Positions 1 to 7,670 of a DNA stretch of 33,612 nucleotides are shown here, piece by piece. How positions within the stretch are numbered: the stretch's first letter is position 1; every line of letters starts with the position of its first letter. The DNA lies in contig CALFSY010000025.1 in assembly GCA_937916365.1 (NCBI GenBank), forward strand, positions 1 to 33,612, given 5' to 3'. A model generated the notes under the pieces. It saw only the letters and a list, made by a program, of their open reading frames with translations, was not told the DNA's origin and searched no databases. The position numbers and the translations under genes are program-made. This DNA is from an uncultured Jannaschia sp. GTDB lineage: Bacteria; Pseudomonadota; Alphaproteobacteria; Rhodobacterales; Rhodobacteraceae.

Positions 1-567
1 ACCGTGGCCTTAAATGATGATGGAACCTTAGACACCGTCACAATTAGCGAACCTGGTACCGGTGGGCTTGGCACCCGCGTCGCTAAATTCGATTCGAATG
101 GCAATAGGGTACGCAACGACAATGATACCGATAATAATGGTGAGGTCGATCGAATCGTTTTGCGGACGTTTGATGCCGACGGGCTTCAGAAATCAGCACG
201 CCTTGATATAGGCGCTGATGGTCGGTATGACTCTTTAACTTTTACTTCAAATAGGGGGGGGTCACAAACGTTTACCCAGGCCGAAATTGAATCACTGTTT
301 ACAGATTTGGCGGATACCTCACTTGGTCTTATGAGTGCTGCGGCCCACCAAAACGCATCGTTGATCATTTCAGATACGGCGCTAAGTTTGGCCCATTCTG
401 CCAATGGCAGCAACGCCATCACGATCGACGGGGATGCCGGCGATGTCGTCTATGTTAATGGCGGAATCGTGCGCAGTGCCGCCGCAGACACCGACGGGCG
501 TGAGGCCTACACCGGATCAAAAGGCACCTTGTTGTTTGACACCGAAATTGACGTGAATGTCATATAA
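1..567 (+). CDS. C-terminal fragment of a large type I-secreted, Asp-rich surface/adhesin protein (5' truncated)
   Basis: The reading frame is open at the left edge and ends at a TAA, so only the last 188 codons are visible; the GTG at nt 4 is probably not the start. The first half is Asp/Gly/Asn-rich with loops such as DNDTDNNGEVD and DIGADGRYD, resembling calcium-binding thrombospondin-3 or EF-hand-like loops of repeat adhesins. The last part (about nt 400-564) looks like a LapA/VCBS-type secretion signal: a short beta-rich stretch around ITIDGDAGDVVYVNGG, a gap, then a terminal TLLFDTEIDVNVI strand with no processed tail. Such proteins are exported in one step by an ABC-adaptor-TolC channel and stay on or leave the cell surface. 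A TolC-like gene and an ABC exporter follow directly on the same strand, supporting the call. An 8-G run lies in frame at 254-261. The protein's total size and adhesive role cannot be judged from this fragment. Confidence 0.7.
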   Translation, partial: TVALNDDGTLDTVTISEPGTGGLGTRVAKFDSNGNRVRNDNDTDNNGEVDRIVLRTFDADGLQKSARLDIGADGRYDSLTFTSNRGGSQTFTQAEIESLFTDLADTSLGLMSAAAHQNASLIISDTALSLAHSANGSNAITIDGDAGDVVYVNGGIVRSAAADTDGREAYTGSKGTLLFDTEIDVNVI

Positions 568-594
568 ATATCAAACGCTGTGCCGCGTTTTTAG

Positions 595-630
595 ATCCCC
601 CCGCGTTCGTATAGCGCGGGGGGATTTTTA
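595..630 (+). terminator. Strong intrinsic terminator after the adhesin gene
   Basis: A perfect 11-bp inverted repeat (595-605 paired with 615-625, ATCCCCCCGCG / CGCGGGGGGAT) encloses a loop of about 9 nt and runs into a T tract at 625-629. It lies 28 nt after the adhesin stop codon and should separate adhesin transcription from the TolC-like/ABC operon. Confidence 0.85.
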
Positions 631-936
631 TGTCTGTCGTCATTATTTCGGCCGCCAATGGGGCCAATATCGGCCCGCCCCATATTCGGGGTCTAAATAA
701 TGTAATCGGCCATCATGCAGGAAAATTGATGCCCCCGCGTGCGCATCGCTTTAACGCTTTAACACACGACGGGCTTTTCGCTTGCCAAACAGATGGGGGT
801 GTGGTGTAACCCTGGTGTGGGTGTGTGCGGTTTTCGTGTGTTTGATCCGATGGGATTACATGCACATCATGCGAACCGGCAGAAAACAAAATAATTGCCC
901 CACACAAACGGGGCATCGCAGGCAGGGAGGCCGCCA
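631..936. other. Intergenic leader between terminator and TolC-like gene
   Basis: I see no credible gene in these roughly 300 bases; the small frames crossing it look like shadows. It should hold the promoter of the tolC-like/ABC operon, but no convincing -35/-10 pair stood out. Just upstream of the ribosome-binding site is a short hairpin (TGCCCC at 896-901, GGGGCA at 910-915, 8-nt loop), which would sit in the mRNA leader. A GC-rich dyad around GGGGCC-AATATC-GGCCC lies near 660-676. Confidence 0.4.
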
Positions 937-2295
937 ATGCGGCACACCACACATCTATCCCCCCGATTTCGATGGCGTTTGGGGGCGATCCATACCCACA
1001 TGTTTTGGTATGTGCCCGTTTTTTTGGCACTATTGATTGTGGGGTGTTCGCGCGATACGCCCGACCCCGCCGCCGAATTGCACGCCGAAACGGCGCAAAC
1101 CCGCGCCTGGCCTGCCGCCCCGCGCATTGCGCCCGGCACGGCGGTTGACCGGATCGTCGCCGCCGCCTTGGCCCACAACACGCCCAGTTCGGCCGAGGTT
1201 GGATTGTTTCGCCAGCGCGAGGCAGAATTGCGCGGCGTGCGTCGTGGGCGGTTGCCGCAAATTCAACCTGTGGCCACTGTAAACACCAGCGGCGATCGTG
1301 CGGGGGGGGTTGATGTATCGTATCCCATTGCCGATTTCGGGCAACGCCGTGCGCAGATCAACCAGGCGACCGTCGCGGTTGAACTGGCCGAATTGGGCAT
1401 ATGGATCGACCGCAACACCATTGCCCAAGATGCGATTGACAGTTTGATTTCGGCCCTGACCGCGCGCGCGTTGTTGCAGGAAACCGAAACATCGCTGACC
1501 CAGGTGCGGGGATTATTGGCATTGGCCACCGATCGCGTGGCGGCGGGTGCGGGGGACCGATCGGAAATTGTATTGATTGAATTGCGCATTTCCGAATTGC
1601 AAAATCAAATCAGTTCCGATCAGGCGGCCTATAACCTGGCGATTTCACAGCTTGGCCAATTATTGGGGCGTGCGGTGCCTGCGAATGCCGTGCCGTCAAC
1701 ATTGGATGGGGTGGCGCGGGCGTTGTCGCGGCCCGCTAATGCCCCGCCCCACGGGCCACCCCCGGTTTTGCAGGCCGATTTGGAACGTACTGTGGCGCAG
1801 CTTCGCCTGGAACAGGCCCAGGCGCAACGATTCCCCCGGGTGGTCGTCAATGCCACCGCCCTAAACGATAGTGATGGGTTTTCCACCCAGGCGGGGTTGG
1901 GGTTGGATTCCAGCAATTTATCGGTTTTTTCCGCCCGTGCGAATGTTGAGGCGGCGATGTCTGCGCTATCGGCGGCCGAGGCACAGTTGATCCGCGCGCA
2001 GCAGGATCATGAATCGGAATTGAACGAAATTCGCCTACAACGTGCGCGTTTACAATCAGAGATCGGTGCGCTTGGCGCGCTGGCCGCGCAAAGCGAACAG
2101 TCCGTCGCCTTGTTCGATAACCAGCGCGAGGTTGGCACGCGGCCTTTGACCGATGGCATCACGGTATTCCGCACCTTGTTACAGGCGCAGCGCGATTTGG
2201 CCACCGCCCGGGCCGAAATTGTGCGGTTGGATTTGCGCGAAATTGCGTTATCGGGGTTATTGGCCACAAGCGGGGTTGAGGAAACCGCCGAATGA
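937..2295 (+). CDS. TolC-family outer-membrane channel, predicted lipoprotein
   Basis: Predicted 452-residue outer-membrane efflux/secretion protein of the TolC/OprM fold, forming the exit duct of a tripartite exporter. I chose the ATG at 937 because GCAGGGAGG ends 6 nt upstream; the frame is open further, to 895. A basic N-region is followed by a hydrophobic stretch and a lipobox LIVGC (nt about 1036-1050), so it should be lipidated like OprM rather than processed like classic TolC. The rest is long heptad-like alpha-helical sequence rich in Ala, Gln, Glu and Arg in two similar halves, with short beta-prone pieces (VDVSYPIADFGQRR, and GLGLDSSNLSVFSARANVEA in the second half), as in the duplicated TolC architecture. 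The stop overlaps the next gene's ATG by 4 nt, so the two are co-translated, and the adhesin upstream is the likely cargo. It contains an 8-G run at 1302-1309. The family is confident; the specific partner is inferred. Confidence 0.8.
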   Translation: MRHTTHLSPRFRWRLGAIHTHMFWYVPVFLALLIVGCSRDTPDPAAELHAETAQTRAWPAAPRIAPGTAVDRIVAAALAHNTPSSAEVGLFRQREAELRGVRRGRLPQIQPVATVNTSGDRAGGVDVSYPIADFGQRRAQINQATVAVELAELGIWIDRNTIAQDAIDSLISALTARALLQETETSLTQVRGLLALATDRVAAGAGDRSEIVLIELRISELQNQISSDQAAYNLAISQLGQLLGRAVPANAVPSTLDGVARALSRPANAPPHGPPPVLQADLERTVAQLRLEQAQAQRFPRVVVNATALNDSDGFSTQAGLGLDSSNLSVFSARANVEAAMSALSAAEAQLIRAQQDHESELNEIRLQRARLQSEIGALGALAAQSEQSVALFDNQREVGTRPLTDGITVFRTLLQAQRDLATARAEIVRLDLREIALSGLLATSGVEETAE

Positions 2296-4415
2296 ACACC
2301 CGCGCAATGTTACCCCGCACCGATTTAGGCGTCGCATTGATTTGCCAGGCGACGTTGATTGGTGTGCATATTGACGGGCAGGCGGTGTTGAACGCAGACA
2401 ACGATATGTGGCGTTTGCGGTTTGTCGCCGAAGACTATGGCCTGTTGTTAAGTGAAAAGCAGATCCAATTTTTATCACATGCGCCCACGCCTGCGTTGAT
2501 CGAACATCGCCGGGGCGGATGGTTGGTTTTGGAAAGTGTCCGTGATTCAAATGCCATTATTGCAGACCCTGATGTTTCGGGTGGTTATGTTGAAATCAGC
2601 CTGACCGATTTGATGGCAGATTACACAGGGCGGTGTGTGATTTTACGCAAATCTTTGGATCATATTTCGGTCGAACAAGATGTGTCGACGGGAAAGGGGC
2701 ATTGGTTTTGGTCTCGTATCACGTCCAAGGCTATATCTGCGCCGGGGGTATTGATTGCATCGTTGGTGGCAAATTCGTTGGCGGTTGTTGTATCGCTGTT
2801 CACGTTACAGGTGTATGATCGCGTCATTCCCAACCAATCAGAATATACGTTGTGGGTTCTTTTGGCGGGCGTGTTTTTAGCGTTGATCCTAGAGGCGTTT
2901 ATTCGCGTGGCGCGAACGCGGGTTTTAGATCAATCGGGGCGTAAAATTGACACCGATGTTTCCGTTCATTTGTTGCGGCGGCTCTCTGCGCTTAAAATCT
3001 TACCAACGATGCCAAAGCCAAGCCAGCTGGCGCAATTTATGCGCGATTATTCAAGTGTTCGGGAATTTGTAACCGAAATTGCGGTTGGGGCATTGGCGGA
3101 TGTGCCGTTCTTTTTCTTGTTTTTGATGCTAATTTATTTATTGGCGGGGCCGGTGGTGGCGGTTCCGGCGGTGGCGGTTGTTTTAATGTTGGTGCCCCCA
3201 TTTTTATACAAACGCCGAATGTTGGCCATATCAGCCGAAGCCATTGGCGCACAATCGGCCGCCAGCCGCGTTTTTCAAGAAGTATCGTATGGTATGGAGA
3301 CTGTGAAATTATCGCGTGCGGAAGAATTTTTTGTGGGCCAATGGCGCGATATAAATCGGTTAATTATGTCATCCACATCGAAACAACGGTTGTTATCTGC
3401 CAATTTGACCCAATGGGCCGCATCCGTTCAACAGGCGGCCTATGCTTTGACAGTGACGGCCTGCGTTTATCAGGTTTTTTTGGGCGAAATGACCGTGGGT
3501 GCGATCATTGCCACCACGATATTGCTATCACGGGCCCTGTCCCCTATGGCGCGGTTCAGCAGTGTGTTGATGCGGTGGCATCAGGTGAAAACAGCCCTAA
3601 AGGGATTGGATGCGATTGCCGAGGGCGAAACGGAAATTTCTACGGAGAGCCGCAAAATTCGCCGTAATAGTAGCCCAGGCGAATTCAACCTGACCGAGGT
3701 ATTGTATCAATTTGATGCAGATCGCCCACCCGCGGTTGATATTGCAGCGTTGAAAATTAACGCCGGGGAACGGGTCGCCCTGTTGGGGGCCAATGGATCG
3801 GGGAAATCCACGTTACTGAGAATTTTATCGGGTTTATATGCGCCTGTTCGTGGTGCATTGACACTAGATGGAACAGAAATAGGCCAATTCGATATTCGGG
3901 ATTTAAGGCGTGCTATCGGATATCTGCCCCAAGACACGGTTCTTTTTAATGGCACACTGCGTGATAATTTGGTGTTTGGTCGTGGGCAGGCGGACGATGA
4001 ATTGTTAATGGCCGCCTTAGAGCAGGCAGGGATTGGCACCTTTATAAAGCGTCAATCGGCGGGGTTGGAAATGCGTTTGTCCGACGGCGGGGCGGGGCTT
4101 TCCGTGGGCCAACGGCAATGTGTGGGTCTTGCTCGTATTATTGTGACAGATCCGGGAAATGTATTTCTTGATGAACCCACCGCCAGCCTAGACCCAACGG
4201 CAGAAGAACGGGTTATTCAAAACCTATCTGATTGGATGCAAGATCGCACAATGGTTATCGCCACGCACCGCACCCCCATTTTAAGATTGGTGAACAGAAT
4301 CATCATTATGCAGGCCGGGCGGATTGTGATGGACGGCCCCAAAGATGAGGTATTGCAGCGCGTTGCCGGCGCGGAACGCAAGGTGGCCGAACTTAAGGCG
4401 GCAAATCAAAAATAA
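2292..4415 (+). CDS. Type I secretion ABC transporter (permease-ATPase), LapB-like
   Basis: This 707-residue inner-membrane exporter energises type I secretion. Residues 1-130 resemble the degenerate C39 peptidase-like domain of LapB/HlyB-type transporters: no catalytic Cys is apparent, so the domain would bind substrate rather than cleave it. A transmembrane domain follows (about 150-430, several hydrophobic spans), then the nucleotide-binding domain: Walker A GANGSGKST near residue 499, Q-loop in YLPQDTVLFNG, signature LSVGQRQ at 603, Walker B VFLDEPTASLD near 624 with the catalytic Glu, and the switch His in ATHR near 658. The signature has Val where LSGGQ has its first Gly, a variant also known in active ABCC proteins. 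The start overlaps the TolC-like stop (ATGA). No HlyD/LapC adaptor follows, which is unusual because that gene is normally adjacent; it may lie left of the window. The cargo is probably the adhesin ending at 567. Confidence 0.85.
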   Translation: MNTRAMLPRTDLGVALICQATLIGVHIDGQAVLNADNDMWRLRFVAEDYGLLLSEKQIQFLSHAPTPALIEHRRGGWLVLESVRDSNAIIADPDVSGGYVEISLTDLMADYTGRCVILRKSLDHISVEQDVSTGKGHWFWSRITSKAISAPGVLIASLVANSLAVVVSLFTLQVYDRVIPNQSEYTLWVLLAGVFLALILEAFIRVARTRVLDQSGRKIDTDVSVHLLRRLSALKILPTMPKPSQLAQFMRDYSSVREFVTEIAVGALADVPFFFLFLMLIYLLAGPVVAVPAVAVVLMLVPPFLYKRRMLAISAEAIGAQSAASRVFQEVSYGMETVKLSRAEEFFVGQWRDINRLIMSSTSKQRLLSANLTQWAASVQQAAYALTVTACVYQVFLGEMTVGAIIATTILLSRALSPMARFSSVLMRWHQVKTALKGLDAIAEGETEISTESRKIRRNSSPGEFNLTEVLYQFDADRPPAVDIAALKINAGERVALLGANGSGKSTLLRILSGLYAPVRGALTLDGTEIGQFDIRDLRRAIGYLPQDTVLFNGTLRDNLVFGRGQADDELLMAALEQAGIGTFIKRQSAGLEMRLSDGGAGLSVGQRQCVGLARIIVTDPGNVFLDEPTASLDPTAEERVIQNLSDWMQDRTMVIATHRTPILRLVNRIIIMQAGRIVMDGPKDEVLQRVAGAERKVAELKAANQK

Positions 4416-4487
4416 CGTCTGTATTTCAAACGTTCCCAAATCCAAAGCGCGATGAAATTTTCCAACTATGGTGGGCGTGGATTGTTA

Positions 4488-4751
4488 TCACCGCATGCCC
4501 AACGCCGCTTTGTAAAGGTCTAATACGGCCTCCTCTTCGGCAATATCATCGGGTTCGCGTTTTCGCAGGGCAATGATTTTGCGTAACACTTTGGCGTCAT
4601 ATCCCCTTGATTTTGCTTCGGCCATTATTTCTTTTTGCTGATCGGCAATATCTTTTTTCTCGCTTTCAAGTCGTTCGTAACGTTCAACAAATTGGCGCAA
4701 TTCATCGGCGGTCACGCGATAGGTATCGGAAGGAGGGGTATCATTGTTCAT
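4488..4751 (-). CDS. gapR: GapR/DUF2312 family nucleoid-associated protein
   Basis: An 87-residue protein matching the alphaproteobacterial GapR (UPF0335/DUF2312) family along its full length. The core ADELRQFVERYERLE...KDIADQQKEI and the basic VLRKIIALRKREP segment are the family's signature: a coiled-coil dimer with Lys/Arg residues that clamp around DNA. In Caulobacter, GapR binds AT-rich, overtwisted DNA and aids topoisomerase action during replication and chromosome structuring. The gene stands alone here; AGGA lies 10 nt before the ATG. The 72-bp gap separating it from the convergent ABC exporter shows no strong terminator. Length and sequence fit the family well and nothing looks unusual. 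Confidence 0.93.
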   Translation of the reverse strand: MNNDTPPSDTYRVTADELRQFVERYERLESEKKDIADQQKEIMAEAKSRGYDAKVLRKIIALRKREPDDIAEEEAVLDLYKAALGMR

Positions 4752-4894
4752 ACTGCGTTGGTCCTAACCATGGTGTAACGTATTATCATGCGGCTTGTGT
4801 GTGGATTATGCCCGCACATTTGTATCCAACGCCACAATTTATCATATTAGGTTCAATATGGTGGCAATAATTATAATCTGCCCCCGTTCGTGGC

Positions 4895-5476
4895 TTATCC
4901 TTCGACAACTACCTGACAATCGGCGGCATCGCAGGATTCCAACGCGGCATCGTGGCTTTCGCCAATGCCCCATTGTCCTGTCTCGGGGCTGATCGCCATG
5001 GCCCGTGATTGTCGCGGCAAGCGGCGGTAATCCGTGCGTAACGCGGCGGTTGCATCGGTGGAAAGTTGCAAGGATCGTTCGGGTTCCCATCCACGTGGTC
5101 GTATGACCAACACAACGACACACTCTGCACCGCCCTGGCGGGCCGCATTACATGCCGCCAACGCCGCCTCGCGGGCATTGTCTTCGTCGTGGTAATTCGC
5201 GGCCAGGGCGGTTGTTTCCGCGGCCAATCCTTCGCCCGGGGCGATGGCCATGGCGGCGTAATAGGGCTGTGGTTGTATATCGTTAATCTGTTCGATGGTC
5301 GCCAGGTCTGTGGCGCTAAGGCTTTCGTGAGGAATGATTTGCCATTCGATGGCGCCCCGTTCCGCAAAGACAAGATCACGTGCCTCGCGCAGGTTGGGCA
5401 AATCCTGACCAAATCCCATTGTTGCTGGGGCGAATGTTAGAAAACAAATCGCCCAAATACCCGAACACCAGCGCAT
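4895..5476 (-). CDS. Secreted DUF4189-like repeat protein of unknown function
   Basis: A predicted 193-residue exported protein. I prefer the ATG at 5476 (AGGGTGG just upstream) over the GTG at 5485. The N-terminus is a signal peptide (hydrophobic CSGIWAICFLTFAPATMGFG, likely cut before or near QDLP). The body holds two imperfect copies of a DUF4189-like unit: one around residues 73-125 (AAMAIAPGEG ... ALAACNAARQGGAECVVV) and one around 158-191 (RAMAISPETGQWGIGESHDAALESCDAADCQVV). Each ends with a Cys pair (C109/C119 and C182/C187) that could form a disulfide in the periplasm. Rhodobacterial homologs are often labelled '5-aminolevulinic acid synthase', but nothing here resembles that PLP enzyme. 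The role is unknown. It shares orientation with gapR and the dehydrogenase but has sizeable gaps on both sides, so it is probably transcribed separately. Confidence 0.65.
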   Translation of the reverse strand: MRWCSGIWAICFLTFAPATMGFGQDLPNLREARDLVFAERGAIEWQIIPHESLSATDLATIEQINDIQPQPYYAAMAIAPGEGLAAETTALAANYHDEDNAREAALAACNAARQGGAECVVVLVIRPRGWEPERSLQLSTDATAALRTDYRRLPRQSRAMAISPETGQWGIGESHDAALESCDAADCQVVVEG

Positions 5477-5623
5477 GGAGACCACCCTGAATAAACATCA
5501 ATCTTAGGAAATTTTTATCGTTCGATTTATATCTGCGCAATGTTCTTTTGGTGTATTAAGGATGGTGCAGGGTGAAAAAGACGGGCCTTTGAAACGTATG
5601 TATTCACGGTATCCATACAAAAT

Positions 5624-7027
5624 TCACATGCGTAGCACCGCCCCAGGGTTCATAATACCCTTTGGGTCCAGCGCGGCCTTAATTGCGCGCATCGCGGCGC
5701 GTTTGCCGGGGTCGCCGTAGTATTCCAAATCATCAACCTTTAACCGCCCTATGCCATGTTCGGCGGCAATGGACCCGCCCATATCAACCACCAAATCGTG
5801 AACGGCCCGTTTGATCGCCGCGCGTTGATGTGCATGATCGGCCCTGGTGTTGCCTGGCATTGGAAACACGTTGTAGTGCAGGTTTCCGTCCCCTAAATGC
5901 CCGAAACAGTTGATCCGAAATGCCCCGATTTCGGCAATCCGCCCCGGGGCCTGGGCAATGAAATGGGGGATTTGTGCCACCGGAATGGAAATATCATGCG
6001 AACTGACCGCGCCAATTCTGCGGTTCGCTTCGGGAATATTTTCGCGTAGTGTCCAAAAATCTTGCCGATGGGTTTGTGTTTGGGCGACAACACCGTCTGT
6101 TACAATCCCTTGCTCATGGGCTTGGGCAAAAAGATGTTCCAACGCCCCTGCCGGATCGTGCCCTGGCCCAAGGCCAAGATCAATCAAACACATCCATTCG
6201 GGTTTATCGGCAAAAGGTTGCCGCGACGTTGGGCCGACCTCATCAAGAAACAAAAGACCTTGTTGCCCGATCAATTCAAACGCTGAAAGACCATCGCCAA
6301 TTTGGTTTTGGGCCAGGCGCAGCAATTCCAACGCTGCCTGTGGATTTGGCACAACCATCATTGCCGCACCTTCGGTGGTGGGTTTCGGGAAAAGACGTAG
6401 GGCCGCGGTGGTGATAACGCCCAATGTGCCCTCTGCCCCGATCAACAGGTGGCGCAGATCATACCCCGTGTTATCCTTGCGCAATGTGGACAATGCATTC
6501 ATCACCTGCCCATCGGGCAACACGGCCTCAATCCCCAAACACAGATCGCGCGCGTTTCCATACCGGATGACATTAACACCTCCGGCATTTGTCGACAGTA
6601 AACCACCAATACGCGCCGATCCTTGGCTGGCCAAGGTAAGGGGAAAAATATATCCCGCCTCCGCCGCTGTGGCATGAATATCGGCCAAAATTGCGCCGGC
6701 CTCTACAATCATTGTGCCGGCCACCGGATCGAGCGCGCGCACCGCGCGCATCCGTTCCAGCGATAAAACAACGGGTAGGGTGGTTTGTGTCTGGGCCATG
6801 ATTTGCCCGCCCACCAATCCCGTGCCGCCGCCATAGGGAATGATAGGTGTGTTTGTATCGGCGCATATGCGAATAACGGTTGCAACGTCTTCGGTGCATT
6901 CGGGGGCGACAATGGCCGTGGCATGACCCTGCCATCGGCCACGGGGGTCTTGCAGATAAGCAGGCGACGGTGCCTTGATGGCAGCCTTGGGTAAAAGGCT
7001 TGAAAGGCGTTCAATAACATTATTCAT
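5624..7027 (-). CDS. FAD-linked oxidoreductase, D-2-hydroxyacid/D-2-hydroxyglutarate dehydrogenase-like (GlcD family)
   Basis: A 467-residue member of the vanillyl-alcohol-oxidase flavoprotein family. The N-terminal FAD domain (about 35-215) carries PYGGGTGLVGG, which wraps the FAD pyrophosphate, and LLSTNAGGVNVIRYG and LIGAEGTLGVIT. The C-terminal domain (about 225-465) has CFGHLGDGNLHYNV and SIAAEHGIGRLK, whose His/Glu/His residues bind the metal and substrate carboxylate in D-lactate and D-2-hydroxyglutarate dehydrogenases. It likely oxidises a D-2-hydroxyacid in the cytoplasm and passes electrons to an acceptor such as ETF or quinone. No iron-sulfur partner (GlcF-like) is adjacent, favouring a single-subunit enzyme. 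It lies 58 bp downstream of the GNAT gene on the same strand and may extend the surf1-thrC operon. The exact substrate cannot be read from sequence. Confidence 0.88.
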   Translation of the reverse strand: MNNVIERLSSLLPKAAIKAPSPAYLQDPRGRWQGHATAIVAPECTEDVATVIRICADTNTPIIPYGGGTGLVGGQIMAQTQTTLPVVLSLERMRAVRALDPVAGTMIVEAGAILADIHATAAEAGYIFPLTLASQGSARIGGLLSTNAGGVNVIRYGNARDLCLGIEAVLPDGQVMNALSTLRKDNTGYDLRHLLIGAEGTLGVITTAALRLFPKPTTEGAAMMVVPNPQAALELLRLAQNQIGDGLSAFELIGQQGLLFLDEVGPTSRQPFADKPEWMCLIDLGLGPGHDPAGALEHLFAQAHEQGIVTDGVVAQTQTHRQDFWTLRENIPEANRRIGAVSSHDISIPVAQIPHFIAQAPGRIAEIGAFRINCFGHLGDGNLHYNVFPMPGNTRADHAHQRAAIKRAVHDLVVDMGGSIAAEHGIGRLKVDDLEYYGDPGKRAAMRAIKAALDPKGIMNPGAVLRM

Positions 7028-7085
7028 GCGCGTCTACCAATCGGCCTCTAATGTTGCGCCTGAACTACCGCATTAATACGTTTAT

Positions 7086-7670
7086 TCATCTTACATCCGT
7101 TCGCCCCCGCCGATCATGGCGTAGGTTGGCATATAACACATGGTTTCGCCATCGTCCGTTGATTTGCAGATAGCTTTGCGCCACGCCTTCATATTTGAAT
7201 CCGCTTTTTTCCAAAACCCCACGCGACGCAACGTTTTCCGGCAGGCAGGCGGCCTCAATCCGGCCTAAATTAAGCTCTCGAAACCCATAATGCACGACCG
7301 CTTTGATGGCTTCGTGCATGTATCCTTGGCGGGCGTGCACCTGCCCAATCCAATACCCTAATGTTGCCGCCTGGGCTGGGCCGCGCCGGATATGGTCAAG
7401 CGTGATGGCCCCCAAAAGTGTATCGTCACGGCGGCGCAATATGAAAAACGGCACCGCATTGCCTTGCGACAGGGCCTGCCCGGCCCAATATACCCGTTCG
7501 GTAAAGTTTTTGCGTGTTAAATGATCTTGTGCCCAACTGGGTTCCCACGGTTTCAAAAAATCTGCCGATCCCGCGCGCAGGGCCACCCAGGCCCGAAAAT
7601 CCCCATGCTGCGGCAGGCGCAGCAACAACCGTTCGGTATCTAGGCGGACATGCCGTTTACGGCGCAGCAT
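7086..7670 (-). CDS. GNAT-family N-acetyltransferase, RimJ/RimL-like
   Basis: A 194-residue acetyltransferase of the RimJ/RimL branch of the GNAT superfamily, which transfers acetyl from acetyl-CoA to an alpha-amine of a ribosomal or other protein. Recognisable parts are the N-terminal TERLLLRLPQHGDFRAWVALR, a central strand before LGYWIG, the CoA pyrophosphate loop in QVHARQGYMHEAIKA, and the C-terminal LPENVASRGVLEKSGFKYEG with the conserved Asn. The ATG at 7670 overlaps the M16 peptidase stop by one base (TGATG), so it should be translationally coupled; a TTG one codon earlier is possible. In Rhodobacterales this gene commonly follows the M16 peptidase. Acceptor specificity is not predictable. 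Confidence 0.88.
   Translation of the reverse strand: MLRRKRHVRLDTERLLLRLPQHGDFRAWVALRAGSADFLKPWEPSWAQDHLTRKNFTERVYWAGQALSQGNAVPFFILRRRDDTLLGAITLDHIRRGPAQAATLGYWIGQVHARQGYMHEAIKAVVHYGFRELNLGRIEAACLPENVASRGVLEKSGFKYEGVAQSYLQINGRWRNHVLYANLRHDRRGRTDVR

Noticed and set aside
254..1309. G8 homopolymers as proof of phase variation
   Set aside because: An equal C8 run is present in essential gmk and C7/G7 runs occur elsewhere, so the runs alone are not evidence; kept only as a low-interest finding.
5910..6677. A 255-codon plus-strand frame opposite the FAD-linked dehydrogenase
   Set aside because: Cys/Arg/Pro-rich shadow of a gene with intact FAD motifs on the minus strand; no start signal.
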